Positions 8,945-17,361 are shown, numbered from the stretch's first letter. The stretch is 64,000 bases of DNA from Vibrio methylphosphonaticus (GCF_023634655.1 NZ_JAMKMS010000008.1:1-64000); one strand, 5' to 3'. Notes: generated by a model not told the origin, from the letters alone. Program-made: numbers and translations.

Positions 8945-8994
8945 TGATCTATCTGATAATACTGATCTAATATGATTAAGTGATCTAATGATCT
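8945..8994. promoter_or_regulatory. Degenerate RctB-site cluster in the rctB promoter region
   Basis: TGATCT occurs at 8945, 8963, 8981 and 8989, the first three exactly 18 bp apart. These are one base off the TGATCA core of the origin 12-mers. Their position just upstream of rctB suits autoregulation by RctB, which in V. cholerae acts through a 29-mer-type site in this location. The functional reading is inferred. Confidence 0.55.
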
Positions 8995-9056
8995 GGGCTT
9001 GAAATTGCCTATAAGCTGTTGTTTTAAAATGTATATTTTTTTGATCGCTGGGACGC

Positions 9057-9176
9057 ATGATCATGTTTGTATCGAAACGATGATCATTAAAAACGGAAAG
9101 CATGATCATTAAGAAAAGAAACAATGATCATGAAGATAGTGGAAAGGTGATCATAAGGGATTAGGAACAATGATCA
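9057..9176 (+). repeat. Six-copy RctB 12-mer iteron array
   Basis: TGATCA cores begin at 9058, 9081, 9103, 9125, 9148 and 9171, giving steps of 23, 22, 22, 23 and 23 bp, about two helical turns, so all face one side of the DNA. Four of the six carry the palindrome ATGATCAT; one is GTGATCAT and the last ATGATCAAG. Each contains a Dam GATC site. The arrangement matches the six-iteron core of the V. cholerae chromosome II minimal origin. Confidence 0.93.
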
Positions 9177-9191
9177 AGTTATAAAAATGAC

Positions 9192-9200
9192 TTATCCACA
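9192..9200 (+). other. Perfect DnaA box
   Basis: TTATCCACA is the strict DnaA 9-mer, placed 15 bp after the last iteron core. oriCII initiation needs DnaA as a helper as well as RctB. Confidence 0.9.
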
Positions 9201-9490
9201 AGTTACTCTCTTTACCCACTAATTATTTTCGATTTTCGTCATGAATACATTGGATTATCTACGGAAGAATGATCAAGACATTGAAGACATGCTTATTTTT
9301 GTGTGTTTTTTAAGCAATGACATTTAATTTGTGATTTTTGATTAACGTATCTGGCTGTATACGTGAGATTGCCAAGCGTCACTGTGCTTTAGGAAACATG
9401 ATCAAGAGGCGCAGAATGCCTCTTTTGTATTTCAATTTATTAATAACGCACGCTTTAATCGCTTATATCCCTTATTCCACCTAGCATCGG

Positions 9491-9522
9491 CCGTAGTTTA
9501 CTATCAAAACGTCATGCTTCCG
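9491..9522. repeat. Candidate RctB 39-mer-type regulatory site, copy 1
   Basis: It shares CCGTAGTTTA at its left end and TTCCG at its right end, exactly 32 bp in total, with the copy at 9823-9854. The ends are conserved while the middle is diverged. Long sites with conserved ends in the rctA area are known negative control elements bound by RctB; equating these two copies with the 39-mers is an inference from position and size. Confidence 0.5.
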
Positions 9523-9822
9523 TGGCTTATAGTACTTGATCATTCTTCCCTATTTACGATCTTGTTCTGAGTTTAGTCATACGGGAACGATTGATTCGCT
9601 ACCCCTTGATCATGCTTTAGTCGTATTTGTATTTTTTCGTTAAAATTGAAGACTTACCTTGATCATGTTTCCATATTTTTTTTGTATCAATGACCATCAA
9701 TTTCTCGTCTAAATTCATCTCTAATTCTCATTGTACATATTTTCTTGATTACAAGGCGCTGATTACTCGTTTAATTATGACCCTCCATTTTTCCTTGTCG
9801 CTTTAAATACAAACATCAGCTG

Positions 9823-9854
9823 CCGTAGTTTAGCGGACAATCATAATCGTTCCG
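9823..9854. repeat. Candidate RctB 39-mer-type regulatory site, copy 2
   Basis: Second copy of the CCGTAGTTTA ... TTCCG element, 332 bp from copy 1 in the same orientation and immediately before the parS2 site upstream of parA2. Confidence 0.5.
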
Positions 9855-9866
9855 GACGATGAGTTG

Positions 9867-9879
9867 TTTACATTGTAAA
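9867..9879. other. parS2: parS2 centromere site in the origin/parA2 promoter spacer
   Basis: TTTACATTGTAAA matches the parS2 consensus exactly. It lies 13 bp after the second long repeat and 210 bp upstream of parA2, so ParB2 bound here could both mark the origin and influence parAB2 expression. Confidence 0.88.
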
Positions 9880-10088
9880 TGAGTGACGCTGTAACACTTT
9901 TAAAGTTTACTCACTTCAAGGCAAAGTGGTGTGTAATTCTGTTCAATTAATCGTCTTAAATCACAAATTGACAATACATTGTCAAAATAAGTGCAATTAT
10001 ACTCATTAAATGTATGGACAGCTTTTTTGTGAGAATGTACGATAATGCTGTACGTTATTTGATTAGGTTACTTGACTGGTACTTAGGT

Positions 10089-11306
10089 ATGAAAAGAGAA
10101 CAAACTATAGATAATCTTTGTCGCCTCGCAGAGCTCACTCAGCAGGTGCAAGCCGATCGTATTGAAATAGTATTAGAAGAACGAAGTGAAGAACATTTTC
10201 CTCCTATGTCTAAGGCTATGATGGAAACGCGTTCTGGTTTAACGCGTCGAAAACTAGATGATGCGATCAGCAAATTAGAAGCTGACGGGCATCAATTTAC
10301 AAAAAATAATGCCAACCATTATTCTATCTCGTTGCAAGAAGCCCATATGTTGATGGATGCTGCTGCAGTGCCTAAATTCCATGAACGAAAAAATAATCAG
10401 GAAAACAAACCTTGGATTATTAATGTACAAAACCAGAAAGGTGGAACAGGGAAGTCGATGAGCGCCGTTCACTTAGCTGCGTGTTTAGCTTTGAACTTAG
10501 AAAAACGCTATCGCATTTGTTTAATAGATTTAGACCCACAAGGTTCATTGCGCCTGTTTTTGAACCCCCAAATTAGCTCTTCAGATCACGATAATATTTA
10601 TTCTGCAGTAGATGTAATGCTGGAAAATGTGCCTGAAGGGACTGAAATCGATTTAGAGTTTTTACGCCGTAATGTGTTGCTGCCAACGCAATATCCGAAT
10701 TTGAAGACAATTTCTGCTTTCCCTGAGGATGCCATGTTTAACGCGGAGGCATGGCAAAACCTATCGCAAAATCAGTCACTCGATATCGTTAAGCTGCTAA
10801 AAGAGCAGCTCACCGATAAGATTGCCGAGGATTTTGACATCATAATGATAGATACAGGTCCTCACGTTGACCCACTTGTTTGGAATGCAATGTACGCTTC
10901 TAATGCACTACTTATTCCTTGCGCTGCAAAACGACTCGATTGGGCATCAACCGTTAACTTTTTCCAACATCTTCCAACGGTGTACGAGATGTTCCCAGAC
11001 GATTGGAAAGGGCTTGAGTTTGTGCGCTTGATGCCAACTATCTTTGAAGATGATAATAAAAAGCAAGTATCGGTATTAACTGAAATGAATTACTTACTTG
11101 GCGATCAAGTTATGATGGCAACGATTCCGCGTAGCCGAGCATTTGAAACGTGCGCCGATACTTATAGTACGGTTTTTGATCTTACTGCCGGTGATTTTGA
11201 AGGTGGTAAAAAGACATTAGCGACCGCGCAAGATGCGGTACAGAAAAGTGCACTAGAATTAGAAAGAGTGTTACATAGCAACTGGGCTTCACTGAACCAA
11301 GGGTAA
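10089..11306 (+). CDS. parA2: ParA2, chromosome II partition ATPase
   Basis: The start at 10089 gives 405 residues beginning MKREQTIDNLC, the usual ParA2 size; the frame stays open 25 codons further up but without a ribosome site. The N-terminal 100 residues form a helical/winged-helix DNA-binding domain (TRRKLDDAISKLEADG), typical of type Ia plasmid-like ParA. A deviant Walker A box KGGTGKS follows near residues 117-123, and IMIDTGPHVDPL is the Walker B region. ParA2 forms filaments on the nucleoid that move ParB2-parS2 complexes and so segregate the chromosome II origin. parB2 follows after 6 bp. Confidence 0.95.
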   Translation: MKREQTIDNLCRLAELTQQVQADRIEIVLEERSEEHFPPMSKAMMETRSGLTRRKLDDAISKLEADGHQFTKNNANHYSISLQEAHMLMDAAAVPKFHERKNNQENKPWIINVQNQKGGTGKSMSAVHLAACLALNLEKRYRICLIDLDPQGSLRLFLNPQISSSDHDNIYSAVDVMLENVPEGTEIDLEFLRRNVLLPTQYPNLKTISAFPEDAMFNAEAWQNLSQNQSLDIVKLLKEQLTDKIAEDFDIIMIDTGPHVDPLVWNAMYASNALLIPCAAKRLDWASTVNFFQHLPTVYEMFPDDWKGLEFVRLMPTIFEDDNKKQVSVLTEMNYLLGDQVMMATIPRSRAFETCADTYSTVFDLTAGDFEGGKKTLATAQDAVQKSALELERVLHSNWASLNQG

Positions 11307-11312
11307 TAGAAG

Positions 11313-12284
11313 ATGGCAATTAAAACTTCTGATCTGAATGCAAAACTATTTGGAAAAGCCAATAAACGACGTGCTTCTACGCCTCAAGAGGCGCAAAGCG
11401 CTGCGAAAGAACAAGCACAAGTAATTGAACTCGCTGTTGCTGGTGAAGATCTTGTTTCATTTGAATTGATTCGTATCCCAGCCGAAAAAATTGAAAGCAC
11501 GACTTTTGTTTTCCAAGAAAACGCTCGTGAACAATCATTTTTAAATGAGCATGCGTTGTCGGATGTACTTGCAACATTACGTGATAAAGGACAGCAATAC
11601 CCAGCAGTAGGACGTCGTCAAGATGATGGTAGCATCGAAGTTCTCGACGGTAGCCGTCGTCGAATGTCTTGTATTATCGCTAATCAAGAATTCTTGATTT
11701 ATGTTGCCAACAATATCAATGCCGACCACGCGAAGTTTTTGTCGGATGTCGCGAACGCTCACAAGCCTTTATCATTATATGAGAAGGGTAAAGAAATGTT
11801 AGCCAAACTCGACAGTGGCGAAGCTGAAGACCAAAAAGCGCTGGCAAAAATGTTTCAGTGTAGCGAAGCGTTAGTTAGTGGCGCACTTAAGGCTGCCGAT
11901 TTACCTTTAGAGTTATTGCAAGCTTATCCAAATGTGAGTGATTTAGGGCGACCAACAATCGTTAAGCTGCATAAACAATTTAACGAACTTGGCGATGATA
12001 ATCAGTTCAAGTTGATTGCTCGTTGTGGAGAAACGGATGGGTATATTTGGCAACAAAGCCGCGCTCATGGCGTTGCACGAATTACCAAAGAAGTGTCCGA
12101 AACGTTAGAAAATTGGATGCACGAACTTGTGCCGCCAAAACGTACCAAAGTGACTAAGACAGATTTAGTTAAAGGGCGAGCAAGCTACACTCGCAAAGGG
12201 CCAAACTTAGCGCTCAATTTAAAGAAGGTCGATGACCAAACAATGGACGAGATATTAACGTTCATTAAATCTAAAATTCAATAA
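11313..12284 (+). CDS. parB2: ParB2, chromosome II centromere-binding protein
   Basis: The 323-residue protein shows the ParB N-terminal domain. DGSRRRMSCIIANQE (about residues 111-125) is the ParB/Srx-type motif, where plasmid ParBs carry GxRRxxA-like signatures, now known to bind CTP in this superfamily. A helix-turn-helix follows at about residues 180-205 (ALAKMFQCSEALVSGALKAADLP). The Lys/Arg-rich C-terminal part is probably for dimerisation and DNA contact. It binds the parS2 sites listed here. Translation is likely coupled to parA2 (6-bp gap, weak GAAG upstream). A strong terminator ends the operon. Confidence 0.95.
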   Translation: MAIKTSDLNAKLFGKANKRRASTPQEAQSAAKEQAQVIELAVAGEDLVSFELIRIPAEKIESTTFVFQENAREQSFLNEHALSDVLATLRDKGQQYPAVGRRQDDGSIEVLDGSRRRMSCIIANQEFLIYVANNINADHAKFLSDVANAHKPLSLYEKGKEMLAKLDSGEAEDQKALAKMFQCSEALVSGALKAADLPLELLQAYPNVSDLGRPTIVKLHKQFNELGDDNQFKLIARCGETDGYIWQQSRAHGVARITKEVSETLENWMHELVPPKRTKVTKTDLVKGRASYTRKGPNLALNLKKVDDQTMDEILTFIKSKIQ

Positions 12285-12287
12285 CAG

Positions 12288-12316
12288 ATACCCCGCATAA
12301 GCGGGGTATTTTTTTA
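12288..12316 (+). terminator. Intrinsic terminator of parA2-parB2
   Basis: ATACCCCGC / GCGGGGTAT with a 4-nt loop is followed by seven T, directly after the parB2 stop codon. Confidence 0.92.
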
Positions 12317-12342
12317 TGCTAATATAGACGTAGCCTTTTTTA

Positions 12343-14400
12343 ATGTACAACGCTATGTCACATATAACCTCTGAACAATATCAATCTATTAAGCCTCTTC
12401 TTTACGCCGCGAGGCAACATTTTACCCGTGGTGTGTTCATACTCGAGGGAAACTCAGATTGGGTTCAAGCCTTTATTTCTCAATTTATGCAAGACAGCGA
12501 CAACTTGCCAGTTTGCCAATTAGGTGGGAATACTTTATTTGGGACTCGCTATTATTCTGCTAAACAAGGTCGTCAGCTTCTTGGTGTAGAAAGCCGTTCT
12601 ATTGTTGTGTCATTAGATGATGGTTTCGACGCCAATAGCTTTAACGCCGCAGTTGGTAGCTTAGTGGGCGGTGGCTGCTTAATTTTGGTATGTCGTTCTA
12701 TCTCAGGACTTGATCCTTGGCTTCAGTCCCATCTTTTTCCTCTTCCCATTTTGTCTGAAGGGCAGGGGAGCCTTCGTGATGATAACCATTGGCTAAGCAA
12801 AATGCAGGCATTAAGCCTTAACGAAGGTGACGCGTGTTATGACCAACAAAGCCAAGCGATAACGCTTATTGAAAAAGTATTAAGTGGACATAGGAAAAGA
12901 CCATTGGTTTTGACGGCTAACCGTGGTCGCGGCAAAAGTAGCGCATTGGGGTTGGCGGCTAAACGACTTTTAGCACAAGCACCGTTAACCATAATTGTGG
13001 TCGCGCCAAGTAAACAAGCGGTCGCGCCAATTTTTGAACATGCAGACGTATCGAACCGGCATCTTGACGCTTCCCTTATCTTTGTTGCTCCGGACGAATT
13101 ACTAGAACAACGCCCAAAATGTGATTTACTTTTTGTTGATGAAGCCGCTGCCACACCCGTTTCAATGCTCAAGTCGATTATCGAGAATTATCACCGCGTG
13201 GTAATGACAACAACGATTCATGGTTACGAGGGCTGCGGAAGAGGCTTTAGCCTCAAATTTGTTCCTTGGCTTTTAGAAGCTCGATCGGGAACTAGAGTTT
13301 ATCAGATGGATCAGCCGGTTAGATGGGCAATGGATGACCCTCTCGAGGCGTGGTGCGCAACAACGTTTATGCTTGGCAGTGAGCTGGCTGAAGTTGACCC
13401 AGTCTTACTGGATAAACCTTCGGGAAGTTTGGGCTTATCGATGACTACGTTTACGAGTAAAGAGCAAATACGTCAGAGTCCTTTGCTGTCAGAGTCATTT
13501 GCATTATTGGTCAACGCTCATTATCAAACGTCGCCTAACGATCTGATGCTCCTTCTTCAGGATGACAATGTTGAGCTTCACGTCATGACAGTTGGACAGC
13601 GCGTTGTTGCGAGTATGCTTGTTCATTACGAAGGTGCACTCTCTATCGAAACGGTAGATTCGATCATGCTTGGTCGTTCACGCCCTAAAGGACATTTGAT
13701 TCCATGTGATTTGAGTAACCACTTAGGGCTTTCCGAACCTGGAACACAGCGATGTGCCCGTATTATGCGAATAGCCGTCCATCCTATGCTTCACTCTAAA
13801 GGAATTGGTAGCGAACTGTTGTCGCGCTACGCAGCGAATACAACTAGGCCAGTGGATTATCTCGCAACTTCGTTTGGGCTTACGCTTCCTTTACTAAGCT
13901 TCTGGCTCGATAGTGATTATCTGCCAGTGAGGCTTGGTGCATCTAAAGATCAATCCAGTGGCACTTATAGCCTTGCGCTTGTAAAACCAATGAACTCTAT
14001 CTCTGATACATGGATAAAGCAGGCTCGAGTTATATTTAATAACGCAATCCCATCTCAGCTAATGGTTGCTAATCGAGAGCTAGAGCCAAAATTAGCATGG
14101 TCGTTGTTTAGTGAAAGCAGCCATTCATTTCCCGAGGAGTCCGTACCAACGCTGTTAGAGTTGTATGCTAATGGTGGTAATGCGCTTGAAACTTGTCGTT
14201 GGGCTTTCCCTTCGTTTTTTCGTATCTTAGCTAGTCGTCAAATTCACGTAGATAGCGCGCTGCTTATTGGGGTTGGTCTATTGCACTGGACATGGCAAGA
14301 GTGTTCTCGGCATCTTAATTTTTCGGGAAGAAAGCAATCCGAAGCTGAGCTAAGAAAAGATATTAACCATTATATTCAACTTTTACAGTGTAAATCGTAG
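12343..14400 (+). CDS. tmcA: tRNA(Met) cytidine acetyltransferase TmcA
   Basis: The 685-residue protein has the full TmcA architecture: an N-terminal domain; an RNA-helicase-like ATPase module with Walker A ANRGRGKSS near residues 192-200 and DEAAATP near 266-272; a GNAT acetyltransferase domain with RIMRIAVHPMLHSKGIGSELL near 475-495; and a C-terminal tRNA-recognition region. It makes N4-acetylcytidine at the wobble position of elongator tRNA-Met using acetyl-CoA and ATP. A second in-frame ATG at 12355 is an alternative start; neither has a clear ribosome site. The last codons (Leu-Leu-Gln-Cys-Lys) are encoded inside a parS2 motif. Confidence 0.94.
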   Translation: MYNAMSHITSEQYQSIKPLLYAARQHFTRGVFILEGNSDWVQAFISQFMQDSDNLPVCQLGGNTLFGTRYYSAKQGRQLLGVESRSIVVSLDDGFDANSFNAAVGSLVGGGCLILVCRSISGLDPWLQSHLFPLPILSEGQGSLRDDNHWLSKMQALSLNEGDACYDQQSQAITLIEKVLSGHRKRPLVLTANRGRGKSSALGLAAKRLLAQAPLTIIVVAPSKQAVAPIFEHADVSNRHLDASLIFVAPDELLEQRPKCDLLFVDEAAATPVSMLKSIIENYHRVVMTTTIHGYEGCGRGFSLKFVPWLLEARSGTRVYQMDQPVRWAMDDPLEAWCATTFMLGSELAEVDPVLLDKPSGSLGLSMTTFTSKEQIRQSPLLSESFALLVNAHYQTSPNDLMLLLQDDNVELHVMTVGQRVVASMLVHYEGALSIETVDSIMLGRSRPKGHLIPCDLSNHLGLSEPGTQRCARIMRIAVHPMLHSKGIGSELLSRYAANTTRPVDYLATSFGLTLPLLSFWLDSDYLPVRLGASKDQSSGTYSLALVKPMNSISDTWIKQARVIFNNAIPSQLMVANRELEPKLAWSLFSESSHSFPEESVPTLLELYANGGNALETCRWAFPSFFRILASRQIHVDSALLIGVGLLHWTWQECSRHLNFSGRKQSEAELRKDINHYIQLLQCKS

Positions 14401-14490
14401 GGTATCACTATTGCTTCAATTTACACTGTAAAACAGCACTGTGTTTTTACAGTGTAAATTGACCAGCATCATCTAGTTTTACACTGTAAA
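14382..14490. other. parS2: Cluster of four parS2 sites
   Basis: Exact TTTACA-N-TGTAAA motifs occur at 14382-14394 (inside the tmcA 3' end), 14420-14432, 14446-14458 and 14478-14490. The central bases are G, C, G and C. Start-to-start spacing is 38, 26 and 32 bp. It is the densest set in the window and lies 2.1 kb downstream of parB2, a likely main centromere loading site. Confidence 0.9.
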
Positions 14491-14714
14491 TCTCATGCAC
14501 TTTATTAAAGTCGTTGGACATGTTGATTGTAAGTCTGGGTTTAACTAAACGATGGCTTGTAAATATCAAGTGATACAACGTGACCGCCGCGCGAGTTTTA
14601 GGAAGTTTTTATAGTCTCAAGATTGAGACTGGATTAAGATAAACCCTATTCGTTGAAGCGCGATCACACTTTGTTTGAAAAGCGTGGGCGGTTAATAAGG
14701 AAGTTATACCTGTC
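14491..14714. promoter_or_regulatory. Upstream region of the FapA-family gene with a perfect inverted repeat
   Basis: AGTCTCAA-GA-TTGAGACT at 14613-14630 is a perfect 18-bp inverted repeat about 85 bp before the FapA-family start codon. It could be an operator or a leader hairpin; it has no T-run, so it is not a terminator. Confidence 0.4.
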
Positions 14715-16388
14715 ATGTGGAAAAGTGTTCTCCAATTGTCTAATAACAAACAAGAGGTTCTTGCGGTATTACCGCAAGAAGACGAACAAGGACTGAGTCT
14801 AGAAAAACGCCTACTTGAAAATGCGCTTTCTGAATTTGACGTTAAGTCATTCTATATTGATGAAGCCGCCGTTAATCAATTTATTGCATTTGCACAACAA
14901 GCAAAAAAAGAAGCCTTTCAGGGGATGATACTGGCCTACAAAAAAAACGCCTCGGTATCTGTCACTATGAGTGAACAAGATATGTTGGCGAGCATGACGG
15001 TCGAAGGTGCTTACGGTGGTGAACCGTTGACTGGTGCGCAAGTGATAAAAACGTTGGCTGATGCAAAGGTGCTCAAGGGCATCAATAAACTCGCTTTAAA
15101 AAAAGTCTTACTACTTAGTCGGCAATTGGAGGCGGGTAAAACCTACGTTCAACCCGTTGCGATAGGAAAGCGCCCGGTTGAAGGGAAAGACAGTCAATTT
15201 ATCCCACTTATTCTTGATCCCAAGTCCCGAGTACTGAAACCTCAACGACTGGTTGACTCGGATAAGGTTGATATGCGCGACCTTGGTGAAATGGTGATGG
15301 TGGGCCAAGGTGAGAAACTGATGAAGCGCATACCGGCGCTAACCGGACAAAATGGTTATACCGTGACCGGCAGTATTATCCCTCCTAGAGCTGTGAAAGA
15401 TACACAGCTGAAAGTTGGCAAAGGTACGACTATTTCTGACGAAAACCCAAATTTACTTATCTCTACCATTTCAGGTATGCCTATTATCAAAACGAATACT
15501 GTTGATGTTGACGATGCTCTTTGTCTGTCAAAGATTGATATTTCCACGGGGCATATTCGTTTTGAGGGTAGTGTGGTTGTTTCTGGAAATGTTGAAGCGC
15601 AAATGGAAGTGGTTGCTTCAGGCTCTATAACGGTTGGAGGCTTTGTCGAATCGGCAAAGTTGGAGGCGAACGGTGATATCATTATCTCAAAGGGTATCAT
15701 CGGACATAACGTTGATGATGGAGAAGACAAAACGTGTCTAATTCGATCTGGAGGGGATATTGTTGCTAACTATGCTCAATTTTCTGAGTTATCTGCAAAA
15801 GGGGATATTAAGTTAGCCGTTCATAGCCTGAATAATGATCTTAGTTGTGATGGGGATTTATGGGTTCAAGGCAACAATAAAAAACAGGGAACATTAAGTG
15901 GGGGACAAGCACTAGTCGGTGGGAAAGTGGTTTGCAATCACCTCGGTGTTGAGGGTGACACGGCAACTTATATTGAAACCTTCTCTAACCACAAGGTGTA
16001 TGTAGACAAAATCGACGCCTTACAAGCGCAATATACCGAATTACAAGAAGCTAAAATGGCGGCGATTCGTCGCGAAATTGAATTAAAGAAGATTCCTAAA
16101 TCAACGCGTAGCGAAGTACAAAATCAGGAACTAGCTGATCTAAACAGTACCAATACCGACGCGATTGACAGTCTTAATACTAAAAAGGCAGCGCTGGAAG
16201 AAGAGTTGTTTGCCAAGTTAGAAATTAATACCGCAGAATCGTTAGTTCAAACTCATACTCGTGTGACGGTTTGCATTGGTGGTGAAAAAATCACAACGAA
16301 AAACACACACGGCCCGGCTAGTTTTCATCTTAAAAACAATGTAATGCACTTTGTACCAAAACTAAAAGAAGAGGATTTAGTGGGTTAG
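14715..16388 (+). CDS. FapA-family (DUF342) polymer-forming protein
   Basis: The 557-residue protein has the FapA/DUF342 plan: an N-terminal alpha/beta domain, then a right-handed beta-helix made of short repeats (GNVEAQMEVVASGSITVGGF, LEANGDIIISKGIIGHN, SAKGDIKLAVHS; about residues 285-420). A coiled-coil helical hairpin follows at about 430-500, and a short beta C-terminus ends it. It is cytoplasmic; the family has been linked to flagellar assembly and to surface-sensing functions, but the biochemical role is not settled. AAGGA lies 14 nt before ATG. The stop codon overlaps the stop of convergent soxR. Confidence 0.85.
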   Translation: MWKSVLQLSNNKQEVLAVLPQEDEQGLSLEKRLLENALSEFDVKSFYIDEAAVNQFIAFAQQAKKEAFQGMILAYKKNASVSVTMSEQDMLASMTVEGAYGGEPLTGAQVIKTLADAKVLKGINKLALKKVLLLSRQLEAGKTYVQPVAIGKRPVEGKDSQFIPLILDPKSRVLKPQRLVDSDKVDMRDLGEMVMVGQGEKLMKRIPALTGQNGYTVTGSIIPPRAVKDTQLKVGKGTTISDENPNLLISTISGMPIIKTNTVDVDDALCLSKIDISTGHIRFEGSVVVSGNVEAQMEVVASGSITVGGFVESAKLEANGDIIISKGIIGHNVDDGEDKTCLIRSGGDIVANYAQFSELSAKGDIKLAVHSLNNDLSCDGDLWVQGNNKKQGTLSGGQALVGGKVVCNHLGVEGDTATYIETFSNHKVYVDKIDALQAQYTELQEAKMAAIRREIELKKIPKSTRSEVQNQELADLNSTNTDAIDSLNTKKAALEEELFAKLEINTAESLVQTHTRVTVCIGGEKITTKNTHGPASFHLKNNVMHFVPKLKEEDLVG

Positions 16389-16828
16389 TTTTGGCTCTTA
16401 GGACTTTTCCACAGTACGGGGCCAGTGTCCTTTTCGGCAAGCTCATCTTCAGGGTTACGTAACTTACATTTGGTTAATGACAAGCAACCGCAGCCGATGC
16501 ATTCTCCTAATTCATCTCTCAATCTAGACATTAGCGTAATTTTTTCGTCTAGACTTTGTTTCCATTCTATTGCCATTGTTTCCCATTCATTTTGGGAAGG
16601 CGCCCGGTGAATTGGGAGTGAACTCATTGCCTGCTTTATTTCTTCTAATGTCATACCGAGTTGTTGCCCTGTTTTAATGACGGCAATGCGCCTTAAAACC
16701 GACCTATCGTAACGGCGCTGATTACCAGCATTTCTGTGGCAACTTATTAATCCCTTTTGTTCATAAAAATGTATCGCAGATACCGCGATGTCAGCGCGCT
16801 TCGCAACTTGACCTACCGATAACTCCAT
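16385..16828 (-). CDS. soxR: SoxR, redox-sensing MerR-family activator
   Basis: The start ATG 16828-16826 follows AGGAG at 6 nt and gives 147 residues, the standard length. The MerR helix-turn-helix SVGQVAKRADIAVSAIHFYE is at residues 4-23, followed by the dimerisation helix. The [2Fe-2S] cluster motif C-x2-C-x-C-x5-C has cysteines at 110, 113, 115 and 121. SoxR is activated by redox-cycling compounds or superoxide through cluster oxidation. No soxS gene or obvious CCTCAAGTTAACTTGAGG-type box is adjacent, so its targets are elsewhere. Stop codons of soxR and the FapA-family gene overlap (TTAG at 16385-16388). Confidence 0.95.
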   Translation of the reverse strand: MELSVGQVAKRADIAVSAIHFYEQKGLISCHRNAGNQRRYDRSVLRRIAVIKTGQQLGMTLEEIKQAMSSLPIHRAPSQNEWETMAIEWKQSLDEKITLMSRLRDELGECIGCGCLSLTKCKLRNPEDELAEKDTGPVLWKSPKSQN

Positions 16829-16980
16829 TATCGCTCCTAAATCCTTTATCTTGGGTGACAGACAAAGTATACGTCGTGAGCGCTCTTTCAAGGAAGCAAT
16901 GGCATGAATGGACAGCTATTTTTGTGCATAAACAACGTCGTTGAGTAGGTCAAGCGTGTTTGATGCTAAACGATAGGTTG

Positions 16981-17361
16981 CTAATTGGGTTTGACTGGCT
17001 CAGCGGGCAAAGGGGTTGGGTATGGCGTACTCGGCTTGTTAGCGGGCGTCACTGTGGTATTTGAAAGAGAGCGAATGAAGTGGCTCATATAAAGTTCTTT
17101 AACGATATTGTCGCATTGTTCGTTAGAAAGCTTTCTACGCCATACTTCAGAGTCTACCGAAACTGCGGTTTGGTTTGTTGCTCGATAGCCATTTGCGACT
17201 TCACAAAGTTCGACTGTACCCATGTTATTAGGGTAGGTATTAACCGATGAAGAACGCAGACCAAGCTGGTTCATTTGATGTGACGAGCATGCCGTAAGTG
17301 ACAATATCGCTACTGACGATATAGCCATGGATAAAAAGGAGGTTTTAAAACGCGTGCTCAC
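16981..17361 (-). CDS. Small lipoprotein with proline-rich tail, function unknown
   Basis: A GTG start at 17361-17359 gives 126 residues with a lipoprotein signal (SVAILSLTAC lipobox, Cys at about residue 25). The mature part has two further cysteines (VELCEVANGYRA and NEQCDNIV), which may form a disulphide. The end TPYPTPLPAEPVKPN is proline-rich, as in envelope proteins that span toward peptidoglycan. I do not recognise a family. Upstream is 190 bp shared with the divergent dihydrolipoyl dehydrogenase gene. Confidence 0.75.
   Translation of the reverse strand: MSTRFKTSFLSMAISSVAILSLTACSSHQMNQLGLRSSSVNTYPNNMGTVELCEVANGYRATNQTAVSVDSEVWRRKLSNEQCDNIVKELYMSHFIRSLSNTTVTPANKPSTPYPTPLPAEPVKPN

Larger units (their letters stand above)
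8845..10088. other. oriCII: Chromosome II replication origin region (oriCII)
   Basis: This 1.24-kb AT-rich non-coding stretch lies between divergent rctB and parA2. From left to right it holds: degenerate TGATCT motifs in the rctB promoter area (8945-8994); six regularly spaced ATGATCA 12-mers (9057-9176); a perfect DnaA box (9192-9200); a T-rich tract (9290-9345) suitable as an unwinding element; five further ATGATCAAG sites (9270, 9399, 9537, 9607, 9660); two long matching repeats (9491-9522 and 9823-9854); and a parS2 site (9867-9879). The many GATC sites agree with the Dam dependence known for oriCII. The region past 9300 corresponds in position to the non-translated rctA locus. Confidence 0.95.

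Noticed and set aside
8942..9124. 60-codon minus-strand frame within the origin
   Set aside because: It is built from the iteron repeats, lacks a ribosome site and overlaps binding sites; not a protein gene.
10014..10088. 25-codon N-terminal extension of parA2
   Set aside because: No ribosome site, and the shorter form matches the known ParA2 length and start.
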